DNA of 64,000 nt from Hydractinia symbiolongicarpus. Lineage: Eukaryota; Cnidaria; Hydrozoa; Anthoathecata; Hydractiniidae. Under the pieces are notes generated by a model that saw nothing but the letters and a program-made list of their open reading frames with translations, did no database searches and was not told the DNA's origin. The translations under genes were made by a program, and so were the position numbers. Positions 24,500 through 36,552 of the stretch are shown piece after piece. Numbering within the stretch: position 1 is the first letter of the stretch; the number at the start of each line of letters is the position of its first letter. The DNA is taken from the NCBI RefSeq assembly GCF_029227915.1, contig NC_079875.1, forward strand, positions 9,483,001 to 9,547,000, given 5' to 3'.

Positions 24500-27400
24500 C
24501 TCAGCAATTTCATGAAATTGAAAATCATGATTGCGTCACACTAACATTTTCTACTGAAATTAATGGGCTGGAAAAGTAGGAAACAATATAAACAAAGTCA
24601 ATTTATAATCCATGTATCATTAAAACAGGTGACATAAATTTAAATAGAATGTAAGTTGTTTAAAATGAAGTAACAAATATATTTTAGGTCGATTTATAAC
24701 AATTTTTTAACCAAAAAGATTTACGCCAACAATATTATCACATCGAAACATAATTTTAATTGGCCACAGAGTAACGAATGTAACAAAATTATGTAATTCT
24801 TGCCGCATAATGTGACACTACAAAAAATTCGGTTTAAATTCTAAATTATTAGAAGGAATAATGATGAAATCTACAGTCACTATACTGAAATGCTAAATAC
24901 ATACGAGTTAACGCATATAGCATTATTCATACCTTTATTCATAACTACAATATTCCTGCAAGAAGCAGTTTATACAGTGTCGAAGAACAGAATATTATAT
25001 AGTTATTTAACTTTTCGAAGCACAAACAAGAGAAAAACAGCTGTAATTTTATTATAATTTTCTTGTTAATAAATTGGTGCATATGGATTTATCTAAGGGT
25101 CAAAAGTAGTTTTCTTTATTGGAACGTTTTTAACTTTGTGTATTTAGGCTCTCAACATTATCAATAAATTGTACAACATCTGTGATACTTAAGGAATTGC
25201 AATGTCAATGTAATAGATCACGTTTATATAACCCGATTCGAATTACAAACACCTGTGAAAACGAAGTTATTTAATCTAACAAACGTTTATACAGGGTAAT
25301 GGAAACGATTTACCCATGAACTGAACTATATAGGCAACGATACCAATAAAGCTACAAGATTATGTTACATTCTTTTTGAAAGATAGGCAAGTCATTCACT
25401 GAATGATTCATAATAAAAATTGATTTTATCAGTGCTGAAACCTTATCTTTCTTATCACTGCGCTACATTCGGGCTGTTTAACTTACGTAACAGATAATAG
25501 ATAATGACAATCACCTAAGATTTATGTGCTCCTTATGTGTCACTAGACATATGGTAATACATATAACGTAGGTCTTTTGATGGTTCCTTCTTTTTGTGTA
25601 TTTATCCTGAATTTTAGATATTCATCTCCACAATGAGTCTATCATTGTCCGCCTAGCTATATACAAAATAAATAGGTTTAATTTCGCATCAAAAATTAAT
25701 TGCTGCAATTAATACTGCGCATGAAAATTTTTGTGACATGTTTGTGACTTTTCAATAAAAAATAAAATGTTTTTTCTCCCTTTCAAAAAGGTTTTTACCC
25801 GAAAATCTTAAAATGACACGCTATTATTTAGACAAAAACATGTTACTGCTAAGCAAAATCTGAACATTTAGGAAGTGTAATTTTAATTGTTCCCTCCACA
25901 TGATGTTGCAAAATTGTGTCTTTGCCATATAATTTACCCCGTAGTGAATAAAATTTTATGATGCGCAATATTGCGTGGAAACTTACAAATATTAATTGCT
26001 CTTTGTTCAAAGAAGGAAATGGCTCAGACCGCATCGATACCTGTTTAATAAACAAGTTTGCCGGTAAACAATTTAATTTCCTAAAATTAATTTACCTGCT
26101 ATATACTTGGGTTTCGTAGGATTATATCTATTAATGTGCTGATAAATTGTAAGAAATATTTGGGGAAACCATTGTAAAGTCAGGAAATCATATTGTGTTG
26201 ATTTTCCGTAGGAAATTATCACGTGGTTGTTGTTGTCGTAAGTAACGCGCAATCTCTACCACAAAATATTTTAGACAGTAAGCAGCAAAATAAAACATAA
26301 ACAGCTGAGTCATTTTTCTCTCACCTTTATATAATATGGTATGTTGCTTTTAGTATATATACAAAAACACGCCGCCATAACTATGCATCATACATTAAAT
26401 TCGAACTTTACATAATGAATACCATTTAAATTTATAATTTTACTTAGAATCGGTTTTAAATAAACGACTTTCCCAGTTAAGGTTACAGCAAAGGCGGAAA
26501 ATACATAAATTCTTACTCTGTAAAAATTCGTTTTAGCTCTGTTCTTGTTACATAACAGATAGGATAATTATTAAAGGACGTTGGAAATAGACTAATATTT
26601 AGTACGCAATATGTGTTTCATGCTTAGTTTAAATGACCGCTTGCAAAAGCTTACAAAGAAGTTGTTGTCTTGTAATTTATTTAATTGTCTCTCCCACAAA
26701 ACTTACAGTGTAGCGCAACGCATTTGTAAGATAGATATTGGTTGATAAGCACAGTATTTATTTACCGGTGCTAAGAAATATTATCATCGGTCAACGTATC
26801 GGTCTTTCAAGCTGGTATTCCGGAATTATAATTTGAGCCTCCGGTAGTATTTTTCTGTAGTGTATTTTCCTGTAGCACAAATTAGCAGAACAATTTATGC
26901 TGTATTAATAATAACTGTGTACCCACGTTCAAATTAATGTGAAAGAAAATGTTAAACAACAAACTTTCTAAACTATTGCTTCCGTGACATAATTTTGCTT
27001 TCGTAGCCAGATTTATGATTACCATAATCAAGATAACTTTTATTGTCATTTTTAACTGATTATAATTTCAGTAGTAATTATTCAAAGAAGGGAAGAAGGA
27101 AGTTTAAACAACCCTTCTACTGATAAGACGATTTCGGCAGGCAACCAAGTCATACTTCCTTGCAGGGAATAACATTCTAGCATCATATAAATTTTCGACA
27201 TCGCATATGACCAAGTCCGCTGGAGTAAGTTTGTTTGTTGTTGTTTCAAGTTAGTGCATTTCAATCGAGTCATTTGCCCGTGGAAAATTACACAAGTTTA
27301 CTGAGCCACAGGTTTTGTCTGTTGTTCATATCCAGGGAATGGTTTTTCATTCTTACTAAGGACAAAATAGTTATTTGGTTTTAATTTTGAACAAAATACA

Positions 27401-28313
27401 GCTTACCTTTCAAAATTTACGAAGTGGTGCATTATAGCTTGTCTTATCCATTTTAATGTATCGCCAGTTTAAAAAAATCATGCATAACGGCATGCTGAAT
27501 ATGCTATTGTCAATTGTTATGCATTTAAAAATTGGAAATATCAATATTGGGTGAAGTTGATTTGCCTGTAATAACTTTTAATTCATTTTTTCCAAAGTTT
27601 AAGTAATTTTTCACTAGGGTATATGTGTTTAAATTTGTAAATTTTAATGGGTTTGGTGGCGTAAGCTATTTAAACTGTTTTGAAACACATATAATATATT
27701 TACATTCAATTAACGCGTTGTCTACAATCTTTAAACTACCTTTTGCTAGCAACCTTAAAAATCATGAATTTTGTCTCCATAAGTGCTTATATGACCACAG
27801 AACAGGCTAAGAACATGATATCTTAACTTGCATTGTTAGACTTAAAGTTTAACAAATGTCAATAATTTGAAGATGCTAGCACAACACCTTTTATTCGCTT
27901 CCAAAGATTTCGAATGTAATGTGGATTGTTATTTCCTGCGCGGTTGTTATAATACGCGACTAGTTTGTGATGAATACTCAATATACGTTTCCACACAATT
28001 GGCTCCTGTTTGAACAAATGTATGCTACATGTGAATATTAAAGATTACCAAAACCATTAATAGAATTTTTTACTGATCTATCGCCATATAATTTGGAGAC
28101 TGGAAAGATTGATGAAAGAATTCCCTTGTGGTCTAATTCTTCTAGTAGTTCAATTTTAAGTAAATTTCATTGAATTTGCAAGCTTCTTGCTCTGCATTGA
28201 CCTCTTTAAAGTAAGAAACACACAAAATATAACAGCGTTTACTGTGAACGGATTTTTTTTTCTTTTCACTTTTAAAACAAACAGTGCTTACAAAAAAATA
28301 CATTTATAGAACT
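24500..28313. other. Duplicated intergenic block (matches 9.8-17 kb)
   Basis: It holds no supported gene. It is collinear with 9.8-17.1 kb but about 3 kb shorter, because the Helitron pair at 13169-16095 is absent. The ORFs at 25849-26055 and 27082-27273 are not conserved in the other copy. Confidence 0.55.
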
Positions 28314-29075
28314 TCAAGGTACAGGAGGTGTAATAATAACTTGAAGTCGGTTTTTGATAACAAGAAGTCTGGTTTTCACGCCATTCAATACTCTGTTTGA
28401 AACTTGATCATTTCCCAGCATTAGATTCAAACTTCTAGCTTCTTGTACACTTGCCACAAGTCCACAATCAAGTCTTCGGTTGATGATTTCAAGTCGAACG
28501 GTAATATGATCTATTAACTTGCAAGTTTGATTTATCTGCTGCTGGACACCAGTCAATTTGAGACTTGCAATGAAAGGATTCAGGACTATAATTAAAAAAG
28601 TTAAAATTGCGTAAAATTTGATTAAAAAAATTAAACTAATTTATCTCTTCAATCTAAAATTTCAAATATTTTAACTTTTTGATATTTTTTGTCTATAATT
28701 TACAGGATAGGAATTGAGAAGATCACTCCTTAACAAGCAGCATATACATAAAAAAAATAATCAACTTTAAGTTATACTTACATGGGATGATGTTGTCGCA
28801 AACCACGATATTTTCATTTGCGCTTGACAAGATTGCTGAAATTTCAGCATCTTGTGGTTTTATTGGGACATTAGGAATGTTGGTGCAATTAAGAGAATTA
28901 GAAGTTTGTGCATATGACACTATAAATGAAATTTATATTAGGTGTAAAATAAAATAGAATTTTTAATGAAAGAATTTTATACGTCTTATTTAAAATACAT
29001 CAAATCATTTTAATTTAAAATACCTGATGCCAAGCACAGCAGTACAGAGGAGATCCAAAAACCAACTTTATACAT
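28314..29075 (-). CDS. Secreted four-Cys family, copy 5 (intact)
   Basis: Coding exons are 29075-29024, 28919-28782 and 28585-28314, GT-AG, phase 1, giving 153 residues. The leader is close to that of copy 3 (VGFWISSVLLCLAS). Exon 2 carries three extra codons before LNCTNIP (QTSNSLNC), so its cysteines fall at 29, 58, 85 and 104. Exon 3 has INQTCKLIDHI, RRLDCGLVASVQEA and ends ITPPVP. Both sequons (NCT, NQT) are kept. Upstream are a leader exon ending at 29225 and a TATA box at 29285-29277. Its flanks duplicate those of copy 3, so the two are recent paralogues. The function is unknown; the product is probably secreted. Confidence 0.82.
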
Positions 29076-29224
29076 GTTTGATATCTCGATTTGATTTAAA
29101 TTTAAAAAGCAGAAATTGATCCTATAAAATATTTAGGTAAATAATTACATTAAACATTTTTTTATACTTTTCTAAGTTATTGTCAACCATTATTAAAGAA
29201 ATTGCACAATATTGTATATCTTAC

Positions 29225-29285
29225 CTAATGTCTGTGTTGTCTTCAAGCCGATTGTGAATAGATTTCCTGATCTGTTCCTTTTATA
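29225..29285 (-). promoter_or_regulatory. Core promoter and leader exon of copy 5
   Basis: TATAAAAGG (29285-29277), then a leader with CTTGAAGACAACAC that ends TTAG at 29225 before GTAAG. It is almost identical to the copy 3 promoter. Confidence 0.65.
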
Positions 29286-29371
29286 GTTTTTTTACGTTTA
29301 AACGAGAAAAACAAAATAATTAATGCAATTTTTGTTACAATGTAACAATTTAAATTTAATTTTATTAGGTG

Positions 29372-32300
29372 GGAAACAGTCTAGACGAAATTCGTTGTAT
29401 CATCAAACCAGCAAACATCCCAATCACAGGAAATGTAAGCCAATTTTGTTCGTGTGTTATGTAACTGACACATCATGTAAACAAATCAATTTAAAATGTA
29501 CGATAAGATCTGTAGATACAGTGCGTTAATAGCCCTTTTACGCACGTAATTCATTCCTATCGTTATAAAATAGCTTGCCTAGAAAGAATAATAATTGTCG
29601 TCGTAGAACAATTCAAATTGTTAGCGTATATAAATATTCATCTGGTATGACGTATGACGTATGCCAAGTTTTTTACTAATGGGACAAACATTTTTTGGAG
29701 CGTAATTGTGTTAATAATTTAGACTGGGATTTTTTGGGCGATACAATATTTTTCTTCATTTATCGAATCAGAGTTTTACACTGCCCAACCATCTAACCAG
29801 CATTTCTGATTTTAAAAACACCTTTGATTTATAAGTATCCACTTAATCTGCCCACAGCCATGATATGTTTGAAATACCTTGGAGTGAATAGGTGTGAGTT
29901 ACACTATGCTTGATACCCTAAAACATATTTAAATTTAGAGTTCTATCCCGAATATTCACACTAACAACTACTGTAAATGATAGGTTACATTTTGTACGAT
30001 AAATGCATTTAAATGAAATAGATGGGAAATACAGGATAAGATTTTAGGCATATATGATATCACATGAGGAATAAAGAGATGCTTTTTAATCGTTAATTCT
30101 ATATGGTTCTATTTATGCCATATTAGCCTTTTGTTTCTATTAATAATCATTTTCAGGTAAAAACGATAAATGCATTTCAAGGGATCACCTGATATTTACG
30201 TCATGTGATGTAAAGTTGTTTGCATGTCGATGCACCCGAACAATCACTGTTACACCGTCAAGGAGAAGAAAATACCCTTAGTGTCTAAAATTAAGAAAAC
30301 TACTTTGTAATACTTCTTTCTTTATTTTCTCTTTATCCAAGCATTTTTATCATATATTTTTGCCATACGTTCGTCACCTTTCTACTATAATTTTTTGTAT
30401 ATCCAGAGCGAACGTTAGTTTACACTGTTAATTTTCAGGCCTAAATATCCAAAAATAACCCTTAGAGAATTAATGATAAGCAGTTAAAGTACTATTATGA
30501 CATTTATGGAGTTAAAAAGATGGCAAGAAATGTATTTTGCTTGCCTATGCTGACTTTAACAGAAAAAAAGCTTCCTTTTGGCAGGCAAAATCGATATGAA
30601 GTTTTGTGAACATTGTTCTTAACTTAATCTTTAAAATACTATAAAAGATATGAGTATGCGTTATCTTGCTTCTCTGGTTATTTTGTACGGATTATATTTA
30701 ACACTTCTTTTAAATGAGTTACCTATAAAGAAACAAACTTCTTCTTGTTGGTTGACCTAAGCTGATTAATGTATGTTAACTTCTGTTAAGTTAAAAACAC
30801 AATTGACGTGTGTAGACACGCGTATTACGTTTCAGTCAATTAATAATTATTGGTTCATAACGTCAATCACTTTTCCAATTTAAATAATGGGAATATTCTC
30901 TGCACGTATATTTATCACTTATGTAATCATCACAGTCTAAGAATCAGAAACAAACGTTTAATCAATATTTCAATTTGCTAAGGGTTTTTTATCATGCATC
31001 AAATTGTTGCAGATGAGTTATAGGAATTGATAGGTTGAGGGAAGGGAATGATATGTAGTGTTTTTAATCACACTCATCGTCGGCAGTTTGTTTGAATAAA
31101 TTTATGTAAAATTTTAAAAACCCATTTAGTTACTAAAGAAATTGAGAATATATTTGGATTGCATCATCAACGACTCGTCTGGTCACAAAAATTACTCTAA
31201 AATTTGTTTATCTATTTTGTTCATTTCATACAGCAGATTAGTCAAAGCAATCTATAAAATCGTGGGCCTGGAGTGAACGTCAAATGTTAACGAAATATTA
31301 TGGTTTAAAGGAGTTTTCAGCCGTTGGATAAGAAAAAACAGAATTTATTATTATTTATTTGAGTTCTATAAAATATACATGGTTTTTCTGGTTAAAATAC
31401 ATCCAAATAAAAGATTAACTATAAATATATACCATATACTGTATACATACAACACGTAAAATAAAAACACAGAATAGAATAGACTAAAATCTGGAAAATT
31501 AAAGCAAAAACATGTAGAATAAAAGCCTTATTGCCCGATTAAATCTGGTATGTGTGGCAAAAACAACTGACCAGAATAATGCACAGGGTTATGAGCCGTT
31601 GGTAGTAAGAAACAACTTTAGGATATTTTAGAGAAGAATAAACACATGCACTATGCCTACAGAGGCTTAATTATTACAGATGACTAACTGTATGACTTTT
31701 ATTCACTTACTTCGGTAGGATAGTGTCAGGGAGGTTGTGTATGTACTAAAGACTTTACATAGACTGACAGCTACGACTATTGTATAGAACTTGGTAAGTT
31801 GAACAAAAGAATTACAAAAATATTGGGTTTTTGCACACAGTAAGAGAAACAACAGGTTAATCTAGCATTTCCAGATCCAGAATTTATCCTAATTTATTTT
31901 TAGTTATTTAAGCGAGGGCGAAAAATCGATCTTCATAACATCATTTCTAAAGCAGCAAGTGAAATGCAGTTGCTTTACAAATCTAAGTAAAAAAATATTA
32001 ACGCTAAACAAACGTTGTAGCGCACAAAACACTTATTCTTATTACTATACTTCGTTTGTTTAGGAAGTATTGCATCTTATCTTTGTCCCTCACAAACAAA
32101 CACACCTAGCGCCTTATTATTGAGACGTTAAATACGTTGTCACGTAACTAAATTTGTTCATTGCAATCATGTTGTATTGTTTTTTGTCGTGTTAATTCGC
32201 TTAAACATATTAATTAAACTAGTATTCTTTGTATATGACATTTAGGTAAAGTACCATATTCAATTGATGTGAAATATTTAAGCAACTGGCAGTACGTGAT

Positions 32301-33160
32301 GTTTACATAATTACTAGTTAATTGATAGTTTAGCCAAACTATATTTGGAATGTTGACAACAATTATTTTAATTGGAAACGTAGCACCACCATAACAGTGT
32401 CATTAATATAATAAAATAAAAAGTTAATTGAGCTTTGTCTGTCTGTTTATGATTTTATGCACATAGGCTATATACTAGGTTATTATTTTAACAAAAGTTT
32501 ATAAAGCTATGGAACGAAAAGTTTGAAATACGAAATCTCTAAATTTCTTTTACTTTTAAACCATGTGTGATTAAAGTTTTCAACAACAGGAGCCCAAAAT
32601 TATTTCAAACTTTGTTTCCACATAATGATCCATTTCATATCAACTTCCTACTTCCTACTTCCTAATTTACTTCCTAAGTTCGTAATGCAGGCAATAATTG
32701 GTGGTTGCTATAGAAATATAAGAGGGATTACCTACATGAATGGTGGTCAATGATTTGGTAATTACTTTGTTATTTCATTTGCCCTATCGCATTTATATAT
32801 TTTCGTAAACACCGTACGATGTATTATGTAAGAGCTGTTTGGACTAAATTAGGTTTTTATTACATAAGCCATAGCATGTAAGAAAAACGTAATTCAAAAA
32901 AAATTTTTTTTGAAATAAGAAGGTCAACATTTAACTTAAATATCAAATCATTTTGATGATTCCAATTGCTTTCTATGGCACGTTTCATAAGCATGCCATT
33001 TGTCCTTCTTGATTTGTTTGAGCAGGTGTAATTGCTACTTGCTAAAAATTATTCTAAAAAAACCATCTTACTATTGTGAACATTTCGTCGTCTTGGTCCG
33101 TTAAAAACTTGAGCTGACGAAAATAATTTGGACTATTGCTCTTGTTCATATCATAATACA
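29372..33160. other. Intergenic block between copies 5 and 8
   Basis: No gene recognised. 29.5-29.6 kb matches 18.3-18.4 kb, 30.74-31.05 kb matches 63.62-63.9 kb, and 32.6-33.1 kb matches 19.5-20.2 and 44.2-45.7 kb. The short ORF at 29323-29529 covers the conserved upstream block and is not a gene. Confidence 0.5.
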
Positions 33161-33441
33161 CTAGTATTTAGTCCCGTGGAAAAAACATTATGTATACCGA
33201 ATAAAAAAACAGCAAAATAATGAGAGAAATAACAATAAGGTTTTTATGAGAACAAGAAAATAAATTAAACGTGAGTTTTTTAAAACAAAAAATTTTAAAT
33301 CAAACTAAAAAAGCCCGCAAAAGACAGAATAAAAAGAAAGTTTAGCGAAAGTGACATGTTACCGCGGCTGTTTCTTTAGAAAAAACAACACATTCACTTT
33401 GCCTGTTACAGGAACACGGAACTGGCGTATTATTACATGGA
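33161..33441 (-). mobile_element. Short complete Helitron B with known empty sites
   Basis: On the minus strand it starts TCCATGTAATAATACGCC at 33441, preceded by A, and ends with the CCACGGGA hairpin half and CTAG at 33161, followed by T. It is 281 bp with no ORF. The flanks read CATAATACA before and TAATGCCAAAA after. The paralogous sites at 45710/45711 and about 20274/20275 join the same flanks directly without the element. Confidence 0.85.
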
Positions 33442-34500
33442 TAATGCCAAAATGCAGGTAGCAGATGTCAAGAAAAAAGGATTTCTCGTGAACGTTTAAA
33501 AACAATTTAATTTTGCAGCAAACTTAACCCTTGTTGATCGCAAGGCACAGACACTTGTGAGGTATCATAGACATATTCCTTATCAATAAAAATATTTAAA
33601 AACTAATATTTAAACTTCCTCATACAAGTATAATAAGAAACGTCTAACTGAGAATTTTTTTCTACGATAGTGTTCCTCCGATGTATGTATTGATGCAAAT
33701 ACATAGAGGCTATAAAAAACAAAATGCAATTCGGTGAGTACTTGCATGCAAAATTCAAGAGATGCCTTATTAAATTGGCAAAAAACAAAATTAGCGCGAA
33801 TTTTGTGAATTTGCGTTATTAAATATATTTTGATAAAGTACAACAAAAATTTCCCGGATGTTAAAAAAGTGACTATATATTTAAGTAAATATATAGTAAA
33901 TATATTGTAAAGTGTAAATGGGCTTTTCTTAAATCCAGTTTCATTACAAAGCTTTATTAAATCTACTTCATGAATTTTAAAGTTGGGGGTAAAGTAATAA
34001 GAATTTAGAACCAATACTCTGCAATGTGTTGCTCTTAGTAAGAATAATATATTTCGACTTTTATAATTTACTTTAAGCGTATTAAACTTTTCAAGGATTG
34101 GATTTAGTGGATTTTTGCAGTTTTTACTGCGTTTTACAGCGTTAAAGATTATATTACATAAGCTTTAAGAAACTGTTTGCGCAAAATTGATAAATGTTAC
34201 ATAATCTTAATTGTTAGAAAAGAATTAACAACTTTTATCATTATACTTGTTGCCAAAAATTTCTTTTCCTTCTTATCACCTAATCTATATCAGGGTTGAT
34301 ATCATTATTGGAGCCACGAGAACGCTATCTAAATCATCGATCAAGTGTTATACAACAAATAATAGAATTTGCGGAGGCTGTTTCTTGGTAAAGCAAATTA
34401 CAATGTTTTTTCTGTTATAGTGTATACAAACAGACCTAATGTGTTCGGCAAATTATAATTTGCAAGGTATCACCCTTGCGGTGTTTCGTTCTACCCACCT
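33442..34500. other. Upstream region of copy 8
   Basis: No gene. The 134-codon minus ORF (33610-34014) is not kept in the paralogous stretch near 45.8-46.1 kb although the nucleotide similarity is clear, so I treat it as chance. Confidence 0.45.
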
Positions 34501-34513
34501 AACAACACGTTGC

Positions 34514-34581
34514 TATAAAAGCTTGGCTGATGCAAAATGTTATCACAGAGAAGCTCTCAGGATCAAGTGAAGACGATTCAG
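34514..34581 (+). promoter_or_regulatory. Core promoter and leader exon of copy 8
   Basis: TATAAAAGC at 34514-34522, then a leader with GTGAAGACGATTCAG ending at 34581 before GTTAAA. The GAAGAC motif and the donor position match the minus-strand copies, so the promoter layout is older than the split of the two subfamilies. Confidence 0.6.
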
Positions 34582-34722
34582 GTTAAAAGCAAGGTATACA
34601 AAGTGACAAACTCGTAACATAAATCTATTAAATGCTTCCTGAATTGTTCATCTTCAAGATTATTTCTTTTTAGATAACTTATTCTTCATTGATTTACCAT
34701 TCATTTTATTTTTCACGCAACA

Positions 34723-35432
34723 ATGCATAAACCCTGCGTTTACATCTCTACTGTCTTGCTGTGTTTGGCATCAGGTATTTTTTACGTAAAACATTATAAC
34801 AGTCTAGTTGCTTGGAGAGAATGTATTATTTAGGAAAATGTGTAATCTGTTTATTCAATGTTTTATTATAACAGGGACTTTGGCCCAACTTAATTGCACG
34901 AACATACCGTCTGTTCCTAATACACCAGCTGATCCACCAATAACGAGTCTGATAGCATCTGCGAACGAAAATATAGTGGTTTGCAATCAAATAATTCCAT
35001 GTGAGTGAAATAGTAATTACATTGGTTTTCGTCAAATTGTGATCACGTCTTCTTTTGGCACGATTAATGAAATGTTACAAAGGCAAGAAAGATTATCGAA
35101 CAAAATGTTACTCAATAGTGACTTGTAAATGTTAGATGTTATAAATTACATATTTGTGTCTTTATATTTCAGTTTTCAATGCTTTTATCGCAAGTGCAAA
35201 ATTGCCTGGTGTCAATAATCAGATAAAAGAAATCGACGGGGTTTTGAGTCAACTTCAAACACGCATAGAAATCGTCAATCGAAGACTAAATTGTGGGCTT
35301 GTTGCTAGTGTGCAGGAAGCACAAAATCTGCAACAAACTTTGCAAAATGATCTAGTTTCAATAAGAGTACTGGCTGGAATACGATCGAGACTTGTAATAA
35401 TAAGAGATCAATTGGTGCACATTATTCATTAA
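34723..35432 (+). CDS. Secreted Cys family, plus-strand subfamily, copy 8 (intact)
   Basis: Coding exons are 34723-34774, 34875-35000 and 35173-35432, GT-AG, phase 1, giving 145 residues. Residues 1-17 are a signal peptide (STVLLCLAS at its end). Then come LNCTNIPSVPNTPADPP (N-glycosylation sequon NCT) and SANENIVVC. Exon 3 reads FNAFIASAKLPGV, then RRLNCGLVASVQEAQNL, and ends HIIH. The cysteine in the QTC position of the other subfamily is absent (QIKEIDGVL), leaving three after the leader, at 25, 54 and 100. An odd number leaves one free for an intermolecular bond. The start is fixed by the leader. This is the only intact plus-strand member here and is convergent with copy 6. The function is unknown. 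Confidence 0.82.
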
Positions 35433-35954
35433 TTTCAACGTTACATCTTTACTCCTATTATTAACAAATTTTTGTACCTTCCTGTTGTTGAAACTAGCCG
35501 TTTTAACTTTTAAAGCATATTTGTTATAATTTAATAACTCTGAACAATATTAACATCAAGGGAAATGGAGTACAAATATGATGCAGGATGATTTTTGTAA
35601 TTTTTTGTTGTTGTCGAATATTAAATTTAAGCGTATTAAAATTTGTATTTTTTTGGTATTTGTTTTTAAATATTCATCCAAGGGATGTGGTGTAAATCTG
35701 TGCTTAAGATTGGTCATTTTAGCCTTCTAGTAGCAAGATAAAATATTACGCTTTGTCTTAGATGCGATACCCACTCTTGTTGTTTTTTAACGAAACATAA
35801 CTCCGATTATTCGATTATGCATCATTCGGTGATATCTCTATTTTGGTATGTGTTAGGTATGGTATGTGTTAAAGAGGACATATGTTTCGCCCTCATGGTA
35901 TATCGCAATGAAGTAGTATCCTGGCTCTACAACATGTGCTAGACAGATAGGATT
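35433..35954. other. 3' flank of copy 8
   Basis: The first 150 bases match the 3' flank of copy 10 (47836 on), as expected for transcribed 3' UTR or duplicated flank. I see no further gene. Confidence 0.4.
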
Positions 35955-36026
35955 GGATCGATAGCACAATCGGTAGAGCATTCGTTCGGCAAACGAGAGG
36001 TCCTGGTTTCGAGTCCCACTAAATCC
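35955..36026 (+). tRNA. tRNA-Ala-like sequence, probably pseudo/SINE head
   Basis: This 72-base stretch has an A-box-like TAGCACAATCGGTAGAGC, a five-pair anticodon stem around a loop with GGC in the anticodon place, and a B box GGTTTCGAGTCCC. The acceptor stem has two mismatches and position 33 is C instead of the near-universal T. It is therefore more likely a tRNA-derived pseudogene or SINE head than a working tRNA-Ala. Confidence 0.5.
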
Positions 36027-36288
36027 ATCATCTTTGCAGTACTTAGGAAGATAATGCGCAGTATTACTTATACTAATATTATGAATGTAATTAACCTATT
36101 AGGAAGAATATACCATGTCAAACCTTTAGAAACTGGATTTGGTGGTTTATGTTAAAATTCACATGAAGAACATGTATCGTAACACAAAATGCATTTTTCG
36201 GTTTAATTACATTAGAAACACAAAAATATTATTAAACTTTTAAACCTTTATGCCATATCTCAAGCCCACGTCCATGCAAAAGTATAGC

Positions 36289-36552
36289 CCGCGGAGAATG
36301 GCACGTAGCCTTGAAATTATAGAGTTTGCTTCGTAACTACAAGGTCCTTGGTTCGGTCCACAGAGCAGGCATGTTTACCAGGTGTCTTTACGACAGCTAC
36401 AGGTGAACCCATACCATGTGAGAGAAATTGGGTAGGTAATGCCGTTGAATACGTAATGTATGCATTCTAAACGCAGGACCCACATTGATAATAGTGTTTC
36501 CAACACTAAAGTGGCCCTGTATAAATATTCGGAATAAAGAAAAATAATAACA
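36289..36552 (+). repeat. tRNA-derived SINE
   Basis: The 5' part is tRNA-like: an A-box-like GTAGCCTTGAAATTATAGAG and a B box GGTTCGGTCC 40 bases on, with CGT in the anticodon place. About 190 bases of unrelated body follow, then an A-rich tail with AATAAAGAAAAATAATAA. The paralogous block near 22.7 kb lacks it, which supports insertion after duplication. Confidence 0.65.

Noticed and set aside
33610-34014. 134-codon minus-strand ORF
   Set aside because: A/T-rich composition and not conserved as a frame in the paralogous DNA near 45.8-46.1 kb.
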